From contig JAHHHH010000044.1 of the NCBI GenBank assembly GCA_019359415.1, forward strand, positions 1 to 59,233: DNA of 59,233 bases. The letters are read 5' to 3'. Positions 9,913 to 19,698 of the stretch are shown in pieces; position 1 is the stretch's first letter; every line of letters starts with the position of its first letter. The notes beneath the pieces are model-generated. The model saw nothing but the letters and a program-made list of their open reading frames with translations. It searched no databases and was not told the DNA's origin. This stretch comes from Iphinoe sp. HA4291-MV1. GTDB lineage: Bacteria > Cyanobacteriota > Cyanobacteriia > Cyanobacteriales > Nostocaceae. A program made the position numbers and the translations under genes.

Positions 9913-10842
9913 CTATTGACAATTGACAATTGACGATTGACTTTTGACGAGAGAGCGAATGTGAGTAGTAACTGCATCCGGTTGTTCCAACATTGCTAGG
10001 TGTCCGCAATCAGGAATTTCAATAACATTATCACCACAGTAGCGGAAAAGAGGGTGAAAGCTAGCTAAATGACGGACGTACTTAGGTTCCATAACCTTAT
10101 CTTCCGCACCAGCTAGAAAATAAATCGGTTGCTTAAGTTGAGCAACCAGTTGGGGTAAACGGTTAATTTCTTCTTCTGTTGTAGAATCTAGCAATGCTCC
10201 CAAAGCAGCTTCTGGGTCTGCAACAACAAAATCAATGACTCGCTGCCGTGCCCAATTGCGCTCCAAGGGGCGTGCTACACTCGCTCTAGTAAACAGTAGA
10301 TCAATCAGAGGCACTTGGCTAAGCCATTTAGGGCGAACTTGCAAAAACCGCTGACCCGCTGAACGAAACTGCTCAAAGGCTTCTTTGAGATAAATGCCAC
10401 CACCTGCGTTAATACAAATAACTCCTTTGACACATTCGGGTATTTGGGCGGCACACCAAAGGGCGATCGTGCCTCCTAAAGAGTGACCAATCAACCAAGC
10501 ATTAGAAACGTTGAGTTGTTGCAGAAGGGCTACTAAATCTTGAGTATAGGCAGCCGGAGTATAGAGAGAATCAAAGGGATCAACAACCGGACTAGATTTA
10601 GTACTCAGGCTAAAATAAGTTTGTTCTCGACTAAAATCAGTTTTTAACCTAGACTGAGACTCCCCAAAACCTCTTAAATCATAAGAAAGACACTGAAAAT
10701 CATCTGATAACCGAGAAATCACAGGTTGCCAGTATCCACGGCTATTGAGCCATCCGTGGATAAAAACTAAGGTGTGGGGGTAGGAAGTAGGAGCTGTTAG
10801 CTCGTATGCGTGTGGAACGCCCAAGATTTCGATGGTTGCCAT
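9913..10842 (-). CDS. Alpha/beta hydrolase
   Basis: A 309-residue alpha/beta-hydrolase. The triad is visible: Ser121 in the nucleophile elbow GHSLGG, Asp248 in AGAEDKV and His281 in DCGHLAML. The oxyanion segment FIHGWLNS is near 27-34. No signal peptide is seen, so it is probably cytosolic. The substrate cannot be told from sequence. The last residues (SSIVNCQ) are encoded by a short repeat made of ATTGACAA units (9917-9950), so the natural C-terminus may have been a little shorter or was altered when the repeat arrived. Confidence 0.88.
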   Translation of the reverse strand: MATIEILGVPHAYELTAPTSYPHTLVFIHGWLNSRGYWQPVISRLSDDFQCLSYDLRGFGESQSRLKTDFSREQTYFSLSTKSSPVVDPFDSLYTPAAYTQDLVALLQQLNVSNAWLIGHSLGGTIALWCAAQIPECVKGVICINAGGGIYLKEAFEQFRSAGQRFLQVRPKWLSQVPLIDLLFTRASVARPLERNWARQRVIDFVVADPEAALGALLDSTTEEEINRLPQLVAQLKQPIYFLAGAEDKVMEPKYVRHLASFHPLFRYCGDNVIEIPDCGHLAMLEQPDAVTTHIRSLVKSQSSIVNCQ

Positions 10843-12099
<1,257 letters not shown>

Positions 12100-12163
12100 T
12101 TTTTAAGCAACCACAGTAGCTATTACCAAAAATAAAGCTATAATATATTGTTTAAGTATTAAA

Positions 12164-12430
12164 ATGGTGAGTGATTTTAGTGAACTCGAGAAAATCTTAC
12201 CTGTTGTTGTGGACCAAGTCAGTTCTTTAGAAGAATTGGATACCTGGCTGAAGTTACACGAATGTATTCAATCCGTGAGATTGGAAGATTTTTTGATTAA
12301 AACCAATCCGCCGCAACGGGAATTTATTGTTGAGTTCAAGAACAATTATGGTTCTACAATCACAAAAGTGATTAATATCTTTGTGCTGGCAAACGGAAGA
12401 TTCAGGTTCAGTGAACTGCGCGCTCCATAG
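12164..12430 (+). CDS. Small conserved cyanobacterial protein, unknown function
   Basis: An 88-residue ORF with ATG at 12164. It has an acidic helical N-terminal half (LEELDTWLKLHECIQSVRL) and a beta-rich end (REFIVEFKNNY, VINIFVLANGRFRF). I recognise the general type as a small hypothetical protein found in filamentous cyanobacteria but know no function. It lies 64 bases after the acetyltransferase on the same strand and is followed by a hairpin at 12449-12491, so the two genes may share a transcript. Confidence 0.7.
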   Translation: MVSDFSELEKILPVVVDQVSSLEELDTWLKLHECIQSVRLEDFLIKTNPPQREFIVEFKNNYGSTITKVINIFVLANGRFRFSELRAP

Positions 12431-12448
12431 GGTATTGTTAGCTTAAAC

Positions 12449-12491
12449 ATCGGCTAGGAGAAATACAATGATGTGTTCCTTCCTAGCCGAT
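12449..12491. terminator. Hairpin, possible terminator
   Basis: A perfect 11-bp stem (12449-12459 with 12481-12491, ATCGGCTAGGA) with a 21-nt loop, 18 bases after the stop at 12430. No T-run follows, so intrinsic termination is likely but not certain. Confidence 0.5.
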
Positions 12492-12516
12492 ATGTCTTAT
12501 CTAGATGCTGTGTGAA

Positions 12517-12792
12517 CTATGGACCTACCGGGAAGAAACCCCCAATGGGTCGCCAGTTATCGTTGATGCCAGACCAGTCACTACTTGCTGACCACCAGCT
12601 TGTGTAGACACGACCATCATTACTGACAACGAACAAGTCTAGCTGTTCGGGCTTGCAAGCTACTGCTGCGATCTTTGACTTGATCAGGTTGATGGGAACG
12701 AGTCCTGAGAACTCTGTTGTCCTGGTGCAATCCTCTCCTCTGCATCCGGAGTTAGGACAGACTAGAGAAACATTACAAATGCCATTTGATAT
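12517..12792 (-). pseudogene. C-terminal remnant of a PLL/lectin-like beta-propeller protein
   Basis: Reading the minus strand back from the TAG at 12517-12519 gives an open frame without a start: VACKPEQLDLFVVSNDGRVY, then TSWWSASSDWSGINDNW and RPIGGFFPVGP. The pattern LDLFVVxxDGxVYTSWW is typical of one blade of PLL-like (fucose-lectin or sialidase-like) beta-propellers, which normally have several blades. Only the last blade or so is left. The open frame runs into a palindromic repeat at 12793, which probably replaced or cut off the rest. Confidence 0.65.
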
Positions 12793-12834
12793 GAGGCTCC
12801 GCCTCTCGTCCTCCTAAACGCGAGGCGGAGCCTC
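12793..12834. repeat. Palindromic extragenic repeat
   Basis: A 13-bp perfect inverted repeat, GAGGCTCCGCCTC at 12793-12805 and its complement at 12822-12834. It is a common kind of GC-rich repeat in Nostocales spacers and abuts the propeller-gene remnant. Confidence 0.75.
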
Positions 12835-13083
12835 AATAGCTGTATTCCCAGCCTGAGACTGGGACAAGTCTGTGGGGTGTGACTCTCGATTCGCCAGCAG
12901 TATCCTTCTAGGGGTGAGATGAGCTTAATGTAAGAGCTTTTGCATAGGGAAAGAGAGTCTTTACAAAAAGTAACAAAGCATAGTAGCATATCCATGTAAA
13001 TCTGCTAGAGCATACAAGTCAACTAAAAGAAAAGCTCTTAAGTGTCGCAAAAAACTAATACTTAGGTTAGAATGAAAAAAAAC

Positions 13084-13157
13084 CGGGATGTAGCGCAGCT
13101 TGGTAGCGCGCCTGCTTTGGGAGCAGGATGCCGCAGGTTCAAATCCTGTCATCCCGA
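13084..13157 (+). tRNA. tRNA-Pro (anticodon TGG)
   Basis: A 74-nt tRNA. The acceptor stem CGGGATG (13084-13090) pairs with CATCCCG (13150-13156), with discriminator A at 13157. The anticodon stem CCTGC/GCAGG carries the loop TTTGGGA with anticodon TGG at 13118-13120. The T arm reads CAGGTTCAAATCCTG. The 3' CCA is not encoded. It reads CCA and, by wobble, other proline codons. A terminator follows at 13194-13229. Confidence 0.97.
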
Positions 13158-13193
13158 TATGTTAATAATCATGCCGATCTTTTAATAAGAAGT

Positions 13194-13229
13194 AAAAAAC
13201 CTAGAGCCGAACACGTCTCTAGGTTTTTT
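13194..13229. terminator. Terminator after tRNA-Pro
   Basis: Stem CCTAGAG/CTCTAGG (13200-13206 with 13217-13223), extended by an A-run before and a T-run after it, so it could work in both directions. It lies 37 bases after the tRNA. Confidence 0.85.
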
Positions 13230-13873
13230 ACATACTACAATGGCTAATTCGTGCAAGCAAAGAGGGTACTATTGCGAATGGGTGTAATTGTGATTGCACG
13301 TTAGTTGGTAGTGTAAGTCACAAAAACTTGTATATAAATTAATCTATAAATTAATTTAGTTTTTTGTGAAAATATCATCAAAAAATGAAATCAAAAAGTC
13401 AAAATTTGACTGTACTGCGATTATTTATTTGATTTATAAGAGAATATACACTGAAATTGCATGTTTTCCCGGAAGCTATAATTATGCTGCTTTGCTATTT
13501 ATTATTTTCTATTAGGCAAAATTATTTCTCAGCATTTAAGTTATCCCAGAAGAGCAGAAATATGTAAACATTGAGACATTTTACAGCAGCCGTAGAAGGA
13601 ACGATTTCATATTTATTGTCGTCAACTTAAGCTAGCGAAAGCCAATAAAATGGCAGATGACACCTTAAGTGAAGAGTACATTTTTCGCAACTCTTGTTAA
13701 TATACAGCAGGCATCTACAATCCGAGTGCAATTCTTAGTAAGGCGAAATTGAAATACCAAAAACAGCACAGTCAAGTAGCAAAGAAGGTACTATATCTAA
13801 GACTGGTTGGTACTGTGCAAATCCAACTATATTGTCAGACTTGATTTCAGATGTATTGATACGAGGAGAAGTC
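13230..13873. other. 644-nt AT-rich spacer
   Basis: No ORF, tRNA or clear repeat. It is AT-rich and must contain the promoter of the Tic22-like gene. A good Shine-Dalgarno (GAGGAG at 13862-13867) lies at its end and decides that gene's start. Confidence 0.55.
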
Positions 13874-14722
13874 ATGAATTTATTAGTTCGCTGGGGCACA
13901 ACATTGACTTTAGTTGGCAGTACTCTGCTAGCAACAGTTTTTAGCCCAAATGCTCCAGTCCTAGCATTGACAGAGCAACAAATTCAAGAAAAATTAAATC
14001 CAGTACCTGTGTTTTTGATTACTAATAATCAGGGTGTACCTCTCACTCGTACTGTACCTAACAGTGGGCAAAACGGGCAAAACGGGCAAAAAAAACAAGC
14101 CACGGTGACAGACGTTTTTCTGAGTGGACAAGAAGCTCAGGCTTTTATTAACGAACTGCGGAATGTGAAAGGTAAAGACCCAAAAATGGCAGAAATGTTA
14201 AAAAGCTTGCAAGTGACGCCAGTACCTTTGGGGATAATTTATCAGAAACTTCGAGAAAATGCTAAGAAACCAGACAGCCTAGTGTTTGCTTTTAATCCTG
14301 GAAAGCAGGATTTAGAAGGAGCAGTAACATTGCTACGCCAAAACGGTAAAGAAGTCAAGCAATTCCCAAGTGTGCCTATTTTTATTGTTAGATCGCCAGA
14401 AAAAGGGTATGTCTCTGTCAAACGGAAAACTGACAACAAGGAAGTTATTCCGCTGTTCTTAAGTCAAAAAGACGCTCAAGGTTTATTGAACCAGGTGAAG
14501 CAACAAGTTCCCAAAGCTGAAATTCAGGTTGTGGACATAGACGGAGTCATTAAAACTTTACGAGAAAAAAATGATGCTTGGCTTAGCCAAGTTGCTATAG
14601 TACCATCTTCCGAGAGTATGGAGTATGTCGTGAGCAAGCGAAATAATGCACCCAAGCCCGCTAATGCTCCAAATCAAAATCCATCTGTCAAACCTCCCGC
14701 ACCAACTACTCCTAAGAAATAA
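13874..14722 (+). CDS. Tic22-like family protein
   Basis: A 282-residue precursor. I place the start at ATG 13874 because a GAGGAG ribosome site lies just upstream and a signal peptide begins there (MNLLVRWGTTLTLVGSTLLA, cleavage near VLA-LTEQQ); an in-frame ATG at 13832 would hide the signal. The mature part has two repeated alpha/beta Tic22 units (PVFLITNNQGVPL with VTDVFLSGQEAQAF, and PIFIVRSPEKGYV with IPLFLSQKDAQG) and a Pro/Asn-rich tail. Cyanobacterial Tic22 is a periplasmic chaperone-like protein linked to outer-membrane biogenesis. prmC follows 25 bases later. Confidence 0.9.
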   Translation: MNLLVRWGTTLTLVGSTLLATVFSPNAPVLALTEQQIQEKLNPVPVFLITNNQGVPLTRTVPNSGQNGQNGQKKQATVTDVFLSGQEAQAFINELRNVKGKDPKMAEMLKSLQVTPVPLGIIYQKLRENAKKPDSLVFAFNPGKQDLEGAVTLLRQNGKEVKQFPSVPIFIVRSPEKGYVSVKRKTDNKEVIPLFLSQKDAQGLLNQVKQQVPKAEIQVVDIDGVIKTLREKNDAWLSQVAIVPSSESMEYVVSKRNNAPKPANAPNQNPSVKPPAPTTPKK

Positions 14723-14747
14723 TAAACTTATGCCTTAGGGTAGGGGC

Positions 14748-15662
14748 ATGGCGGATAAACAGTCGTCAGTAAACGGTTTGCAACTTTGGCAGTGGCGTAA
14801 CGTAGCAATTCAAGCTGCGATCGCCACTGGTATCTTACCTGCTGAAGTAGATTGGTTGCTACAAGAGGTCGCTGGATTAGATCGCTTGGCATTACGTTTG
14901 GAATCATTCAAAAACTGGGATCAGATTCGGTTGGAGTTATCTCTAGAGGATTTAGATAAACTCTGGCAACGGCGATTAAATGAACACTTGCCAGTACAAT
15001 ATATAGTAGGAGCGACCCCTTGGCGAAACTATAAAATCGCTGTGTCAAATGCGGTTTTGATTCCCAGACCAGAAACAGAGTACTTGATAGATTTAGCTGT
15101 CGCTGCTGCTAGAAAAAGTGTGGTGACACCGTCTTTAGAACAAGGACACTGGGCTGACTTGGGGACTGGTAGTGGCGCGATCGCAATTGGATTGGCAGAT
15201 GTTTTCACAACAGCAATCATTCACGCTGTTGATTACAGTCACGAAGCGCTCGCGGTTGCAGTGACAAACGCCCAAAATTTAGGTTTTGGGGAACGCATTC
15301 AATTTTATCAGGGTTCTTGGTGGGAACCTCTGGCATTTCTCAAGGGTCAGTTCAGTGGAATGGTATCTAACCCGCCCTATATTCCCACCAACATTATACC
15401 TACCCTACAGCTTGAAGTCGTGAACCATGAACCACACCTGGCTTTGGATGGGGGCACTGATGGCTTAGATTGCATCCGCCATTTGGTAGAAGTTTCTCCC
15501 ACTTATTTACGACCAGGTGGTGTTTGGCTGATTGAGATGATGACAGGACAGGCAGATGCTGTACGAGAAATGTTGCAAAATCAAGGGAGTTATTGTGACG
15601 TTCAGATTCATAAAGATTTAGCTGGTATTGAGCGCTTTGCTCTGGCATATAAGAAAAGATAG
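14748..15662 (+). CDS. prmC: Release factor glutamine methyltransferase
   Basis: A 304-residue SAM-dependent enzyme that methylates the glutamine of the GGQ motif in peptide-chain release factors. Visible marks: LIPRPETE near 104-111, SAM loop DLGTGSGAIA at 137-146, and catalytic NPPY at 208-211. The N-terminal helical domain for release-factor binding is complete. It lies 25 bases after the Tic22-like gene and about 50 before tsaC, all on the plus strand, so the three may be co-transcribed. Confidence 0.95.
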   Translation: MADKQSSVNGLQLWQWRNVAIQAAIATGILPAEVDWLLQEVAGLDRLALRLESFKNWDQIRLELSLEDLDKLWQRRLNEHLPVQYIVGATPWRNYKIAVSNAVLIPRPETEYLIDLAVAAARKSVVTPSLEQGHWADLGTGSGAIAIGLADVFTTAIIHAVDYSHEALAVAVTNAQNLGFGERIQFYQGSWWEPLAFLKGQFSGMVSNPPYIPTNIIPTLQLEVVNHEPHLALDGGTDGLDCIRHLVEVSPTYLRPGGVWLIEMMTGQADAVREMLQNQGSYCDVQIHKDLAGIERFALAYKKR

Positions 15663-15714
15663 AAGATAGAAATTACCTCTTGTTTCTTCATTCTTCTTTC
15701 TTCAGTTTTTAAAG

Positions 15715-16353
15715 ATGACTCAAGTTTCTCTAGACACCCTTGTATCTGGCGTACGTGCTGGTAAATTAGTGAGCTTTCCTACAGATACTGTTCCGGCATT
15801 AGCAACTTTACCAGAACAAGGAGCGTTAATTTATGCAGCGAAGCAGCGTAGTCGAGATAAACCCTTAATATTAATGGCAGCGAGTGCTGAAGAAATCTGG
15901 TCTTTCACCGAGGGGAGTGACGATGAGTATGAAATTTGGCACAGAGTTGCAAAGAAATATTGGCCAGGAGCACTGACTTTAGTGTTACCTGCTTCAGCTA
16001 GCGTAGCACAAGCTATGATTTCCATTTCTGATGGAGATTGGGATCCTCACAAGGATAAGCTTAATCTTAACAAGACAATTGGGATTCGAGTGCCTAATTG
16101 TAGAATTGCCCAGACTATCTTGGCGCAAACAGGTCCTCTTGCAACAACCAGCGCCAATTTATCAGGTCAACCTTCCTTGCGAACAATGGCAGAGATTGAG
16201 GCACAATTTCCCAATGTTTTGACTCTGGCGGCGACAGAATTTAAAGACGAGATACACGGAGATGGTGTTCCTTCCACTGTTGTCAAATGGACTGGAAAGA
16301 ATTGGCAAATTTTACGGCAAGGTGCTATAAAGGTAGAACTCTTTGTGCCTTGA
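15715..16353 (+). CDS. tsaC: L-threonylcarbamoyladenylate synthase
   Basis: A 212-residue YrdC/Sua5-domain protein. It makes threonylcarbamoyl-AMP from threonine, bicarbonate and ATP, the first step of tRNA t6A synthesis. Visible marks: PTDTVPAL at 22-29, KQRSRDKPL at 43-51, WPGALTLVLP, and TTSANLSG. It lacks the C-terminal Sua5 extension, so it is the short TsaC type. tsaD, which uses this product, lies at 8651-9706. Confidence 0.93.
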   Translation: MTQVSLDTLVSGVRAGKLVSFPTDTVPALATLPEQGALIYAAKQRSRDKPLILMAASAEEIWSFTEGSDDEYEIWHRVAKKYWPGALTLVLPASASVAQAMISISDGDWDPHKDKLNLNKTIGIRVPNCRIAQTILAQTGPLATTSANLSGQPSLRTMAEIEAQFPNVLTLAATEFKDEIHGDGVPSTVVKWTGKNWQILRQGAIKVELFVP

Positions 16354-16719
16354 ATTGAGTAGATAGGCAAGTATTTTCTACATAGGGGCATTACCAAAGT
16401 ACGAATTTTGGATGGAAATGAAAGTTCCCGTTTTGTTTTATATCCTATGGTGGAGACAGTAAATTTTTGAGCTTACCACTTTATTGTTAAGTTGACACTC
16501 TCCTGGCTTCGTGAATATCGCGCTATGCGCTCATTCTTGCAAAAAGACAAGAGATTCTTGGTTCATCCAGCAAGCCGTAAACCTTCAGGTTAGAAACAGA
16601 CGAATTTTCACCTGTAGCTAGAAATTCCGTCTTGGAGGACTCTGTTGGAAACTGGTGGAAACTCCGGAACTTTGTTTTGAGCTGGTGTGGTCAATTAAAA
16701 AGGTTATTATTGCCGAATT
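16354..16719. other. 366-nt spacer upstream of the kinase-like gene
   Basis: No supported gene. An ORF at 16632-16838 overlaps the next gene in another frame and looks like chance. The region should hold the promoter of the kinase-like gene. No terminator is obvious after tsaC. Confidence 0.45.
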
Positions 16720-17652
16720 ATGAATTGGAGCAACTGGGTATATCTAGGAGCAGGACTAGCAATAGGGGTTGGTCTTCGTGGGTTATTTGCGCGGCAGGAG
16801 GTGTCTTCTCGCTCATCCACAGTCTTATCAGTGGATGAACAACAGGCTACGCCAACACTCCTGCAACAGATGAAACAAACGCAACTCGCGTATTACATGG
16901 CACGAGAAATAAGCCATTTTAAGGCGGGGTTTTTGGCGCGAACGACTCACGTACTGCGATCGCCCCTCAATGGTCTGATTGGCTTGCATCAGTTAATATT
17001 ATCTAACTTATGTGAAAATCCAGAAGAAGAACGAGAATTTATAGCTCAAGCTCACGAGCGAGCGCTAAAGCTACTCAAGCTGATTGATGAAATTCTTACC
17101 GTTGCCAGAATCGAACATGGTACGAATAAATTAAATATTCAGCCTTTAAAACTAGCCGAACTTTTGCAAGAAGTTCACAATTTAACTTATATGCTGGCGG
17201 AAAACCGCAATTTTCCTTTCAAAGTTATACCAACAGATCCAGAAACATACATACTGGCAGATCCTTGCTGGCTGCGACAAGTATTACTCAATTTGGTGGA
17301 AACTTGCATTGCTCAAATGGAGGAAGGCAGCATCTGTATTTCTACTAAAGTAGCTCACACAAGCGATCGCGTTCATATTTGGTTAGATGTGCCAACCCAT
17401 GCGATTCCCCAGAGTGAGCCAATAGATTTCATGACATCGCAAGACTTGCAACCTAAAGCCGATGAAAAAAACAATATTCTCTCGCCAGGAATGAAGCTGC
17501 TACTCAATCAAACTCTTTTGGAAGTCATGGCGGGAAAGTTAGAAATAGTTCCCTCTCCCACCGCTCAAGAACAAGCCTATGATGTGACTAGGCTACAAGT
17601 ATCTATCCCCCTAGTGATTCCTGAAGTTGAATTTCTACAGGAAGAGAACTAA
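16720..17652 (+). CDS. Degenerate histidine-kinase-like protein
   Basis: A 310-residue protein. An N-terminal hydrophobic segment (5-24) is likely a membrane anchor. The HisKA-like helix pair keeps a histidine in the H-box (THVLRSPLNG, His77). The HATPase part is recognisable from LRQVLLNLVE (N-box region, Asn191) but the second asparagine that holds Mg-ATP is replaced (Thr195 region, NLVETC). The glycine-rich G1 box is replaced by LDVPTHAIP. I infer a pseudokinase or a docking protein, not an active kinase. Its 3' end overlaps the 3' end of the minus-strand GNAT gene by 50 bases. Confidence 0.75.
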   Translation: MNWSNWVYLGAGLAIGVGLRGLFARQEVSSRSSTVLSVDEQQATPTLLQQMKQTQLAYYMAREISHFKAGFLARTTHVLRSPLNGLIGLHQLILSNLCENPEEEREFIAQAHERALKLLKLIDEILTVARIEHGTNKLNIQPLKLAELLQEVHNLTYMLAENRNFPFKVIPTDPETYILADPCWLRQVLLNLVETCIAQMEEGSICISTKVAHTSDRVHIWLDVPTHAIPQSEPIDFMTSQDLQPKADEKNNILSPGMKLLLNQTLLEVMAGKLEIVPSPTAQEQAYDVTRLQVSIPLVIPEVEFLQEEN

Positions 17653-18076
17653 AGTGAGGTTGGTTAGATAGCACCATTGTGGTGGTGGAATTATGTTTGA
17701 AACCAATCTTTTCGTAGAATTGCTGCTGGTGAGTGGTCATTAAGTAGACACGCTCAACACGGTTCATGCGGGGATGGCTCAAAACGGTTTCCACCAACTT
17801 GCTTCCTAGTCCAACACCACGGTACTCTGGATGAATAGCAACATCCCAAATAGTAGCGCGATAGATGCAATCAGAAGTTGCTCTGGCAAAGCCAATGAAT
17901 CGTTCTCCATCCCAAACGGTAATCACAGGGTCACTGTTTGCAATGGCTATGCCTAAATCTTCAATGCTGCGACCTTTTGCCCAGAAAGCAGAAACGTTTA
18001 ATAACTGCTGGATCTGATAAAGGTCGATTTCAGACTTGCGATCGCTAAATCGAATCTGATTGTGACTAGAATTCAT
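17603..18076 (-). CDS. GNAT-family N-acetyltransferase
   Basis: A 157-residue GNAT enzyme with the acetyl-CoA loop RGVGLG at 86-91 after VAIHPEY, and the final YEKIGF segment. IGFARATSD at about 61-69 and ATIWDV at 74-79 match the other GNAT protein at 11548-12099. The acceptor is unknown. The gene is convergent with the kinase-like gene, and their 3' ends overlap (17603-17652). Confidence 0.87.
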   Translation of the reverse strand: MNSSHNQIRFSDRKSEIDLYQIQQLLNVSAFWAKGRSIEDLGIAIANSDPVITVWDGERFIGFARATSDCIYRATIWDVAIHPEYRGVGLGSKLVETVLSHPRMNRVERVYLMTTHQQQFYEKIGFKHNSTTTMVLSNQPHFSSLPVEIQLQESLGG

Positions 18077-18203
18077 GAAGTTTACTGAATTGATGGAGTA
18101 TATTTGCTATCTTTTATCCGATTTTGTAAGATAGCGGTAGAGTTGTATCAATCGTAAGCTTAAAAAAATTTAATGTAAGCTTAAAAAAAATTAATATTAT
18201 AAT

Positions 18204-18617
18204 TTAACTGCAAATCCATCTCCATAAAGGATGACTTGGTCCTTGCTGACGTATCCGAAAAACCTGTTGTTCTAGGCGTTGCTTTTCCTGCTGTGGTAGT
18301 CCTAATAGGATATTTCGACTTTGCCAAATAAGAACAGCAAGGGTCATACCGAGACAAAAAGATAGACCAAGAGTCGCCAAGGGATGATAGTATAGCCCGT
18401 ATCGCACAGCTACCCAAGTAAAGTATTGTCGCAACAGAGCAATTTCTGAACGTAAATTCCATGCACAAAGAGGTCCAATAGTCAACCATAAAAAACCGGC
18501 AAACAACCACCTGGTAAACACTTGTAGGTGGTGTAGCTTTTGTACTTGTTTTGCAAAAGACTGATCACTCTCGTCTGTGTACCAGCTAGTTTTGGGTGGT
18601 TCTTCTGGTTGAGCCAT
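18204..18617 (-). CDS. Two-helix membrane protein, unknown function
   Basis: A 137-residue protein with a polar lead (PKTSWYTDESDQ), two hydrophobic segments (about 36-55 and 80-98), and a basic tail (QEKQRLEQQVFRIRQQ) likely in the cytosol. I do not recognise a named family, though proteins of this layout occur across cyanobacteria. It lies 91 bases downstream of secF on the same strand, so it may be co-transcribed with secD-secF. Confidence 0.65.
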   Translation of the reverse strand: MAQPEEPPKTSWYTDESDQSFAKQVQKLHHLQVFTRWLFAGFLWLTIGPLCAWNLRSEIALLRQYFTWVAVRYGLYYHPLATLGLSFCLGMTLAVLIWQSRNILLGLPQQEKQRLEQQVFRIRQQGPSHPLWRWICS

Positions 18618-18708
18618 AGGGGAGGTGGGAGGAAGAAGTGGGGACTAGGAATTCCCACAGAGTGGGGCAATGGGCAAGGGGATAATGACTAATGACTAAT
18701 GTCATAAC

Positions 18709-19698
18709 TTATTGAGAATTATCTGCTGGTGCGTCAATTGATTCAGTTACGCTTTGGACTAGTGTTGATTCGCCTCTGCGTTCTCGCCACCAAACCAGAA
18801 GAGTACTGGCGATGAAGATACTGGAATAAGCTCCAGCTGCAAAGCCAATAATCAATGCCAAGGCAAAATTTTTCAGTGTTTCTCCCCCGAACAGGAAGAT
18901 AGCAAATAATGTCAATAACACAGTTAAGGTTGTATTGATTGACCGTGCTAGAGTCTGATTAACTGCGTCATCTACAATATCGCCAATAGGGCGATTCGGA
19001 CTTATTTTGAGGGTTTCGCGAATGCGGTCGTAAATAACAACAGTGTCGTTCACGGAAAAACCTGTAATTGTTAGCAGGGCGACGATGAAAAGGCTATCTA
19101 CTTCCGTACGTAGTGTTAAACCTAGAATCGAGAAAATCCCTACCGTAAGAAATATATCGTGAAATAGAGCAATGATGGCAAACACGGCATAGTCCCACTG
19201 GAAGCGGAAAGCCATGTAGATAACAATGCCAAGGAAAGAAACTCCAAGAGCGAACAGACCAGACCTAAACAGTTCTTGCCCTAAAGTAGGACCAACCGTA
19301 TCAATTTGGTTTTTTTGTGGATCGAAAGCGCCTATTTTTTCACTCAAGGCATTTTGTAGTTGGGTACGTTGCTCTGGAGTTAAATTTTTTGTCCGAATTG
19401 ATATGCCGTTTTCTTTGCGTGTGTCTCTGTCGGTAACAACTTGAATACTGCTATCACTCAACCCTTGTTCTTGCGCGACTTCTCGCACGACGTTGATATC
19501 TATTGGTTTGTCGCAGTTATTTGGCTTGGTACAATCTCGTTCAAATTGCAACCGTGTACCACCAACAAAATCAAGACCAGGACGCAGAGGAGAACCAATT
19601 TGTTGCCAAGAAATCACCATTGAGATGATACCGACAACAATAATGATGGCAGAAACAGTCCACCATAGCGATCGCGATTTGTTAATACTCAGTTTCAT
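18709..19698 (-). CDS. secF: Protein translocase subunit SecF
   Basis: A 329-residue membrane protein with six expected helices. The N-terminal helix is followed by the lumenal or periplasmic domain with [15 protein letters not shown], and the RND-type core holds [16 protein letters not shown]. With SecD it uses the proton gradient to pull proteins out of the SecYEG channel. Its ATG overlaps the secD stop (ATGA, 19695-19698), so the two are translationally coupled. Length is typical. Confidence 0.96.
   Translation of the reverse strand: MKLSINKSRSLWWTVSAIIIVVGIISMVISWQQIGSPLRPGLDFVGGTRLQFERDCTKPNNCDKPIDINVVREVAQEQGLSDSSIQVVTDRDTRKENGISIRTKNLTPEQRTQLQNALSEKIGAFDPQKNQIDTVGPTLGQELFRSGLFALGVSFLGIVIYMAFRFQWDYAVFAIIALFHDIFLTVGIFSILGLTLRTEVDSLFIVALLTITGFSVNDTVVIYDRIRETLKISPNRPIGDIVDDAVNQTLARSINTTLTVLLTLFAIFLFGGETLKNFALALIIGFAAGAYSSIFIASTLLVWWRERRGESTLVQSVTESIDAPADNSQ

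Noticed and set aside
9693-9977. 94-residue minus-strand ORF overlapping the ends of tsaD and the hydrolase gene
   Set aside because: It overlaps two real genes, shows no domain and is largely made of short ATTGACAA-type repeats.
12762-13152. Two minus-strand ORFs across the tRNA-Pro region
   Set aside because: One runs through the tRNA and the other through a palindromic repeat; neither has a protein-like pattern.
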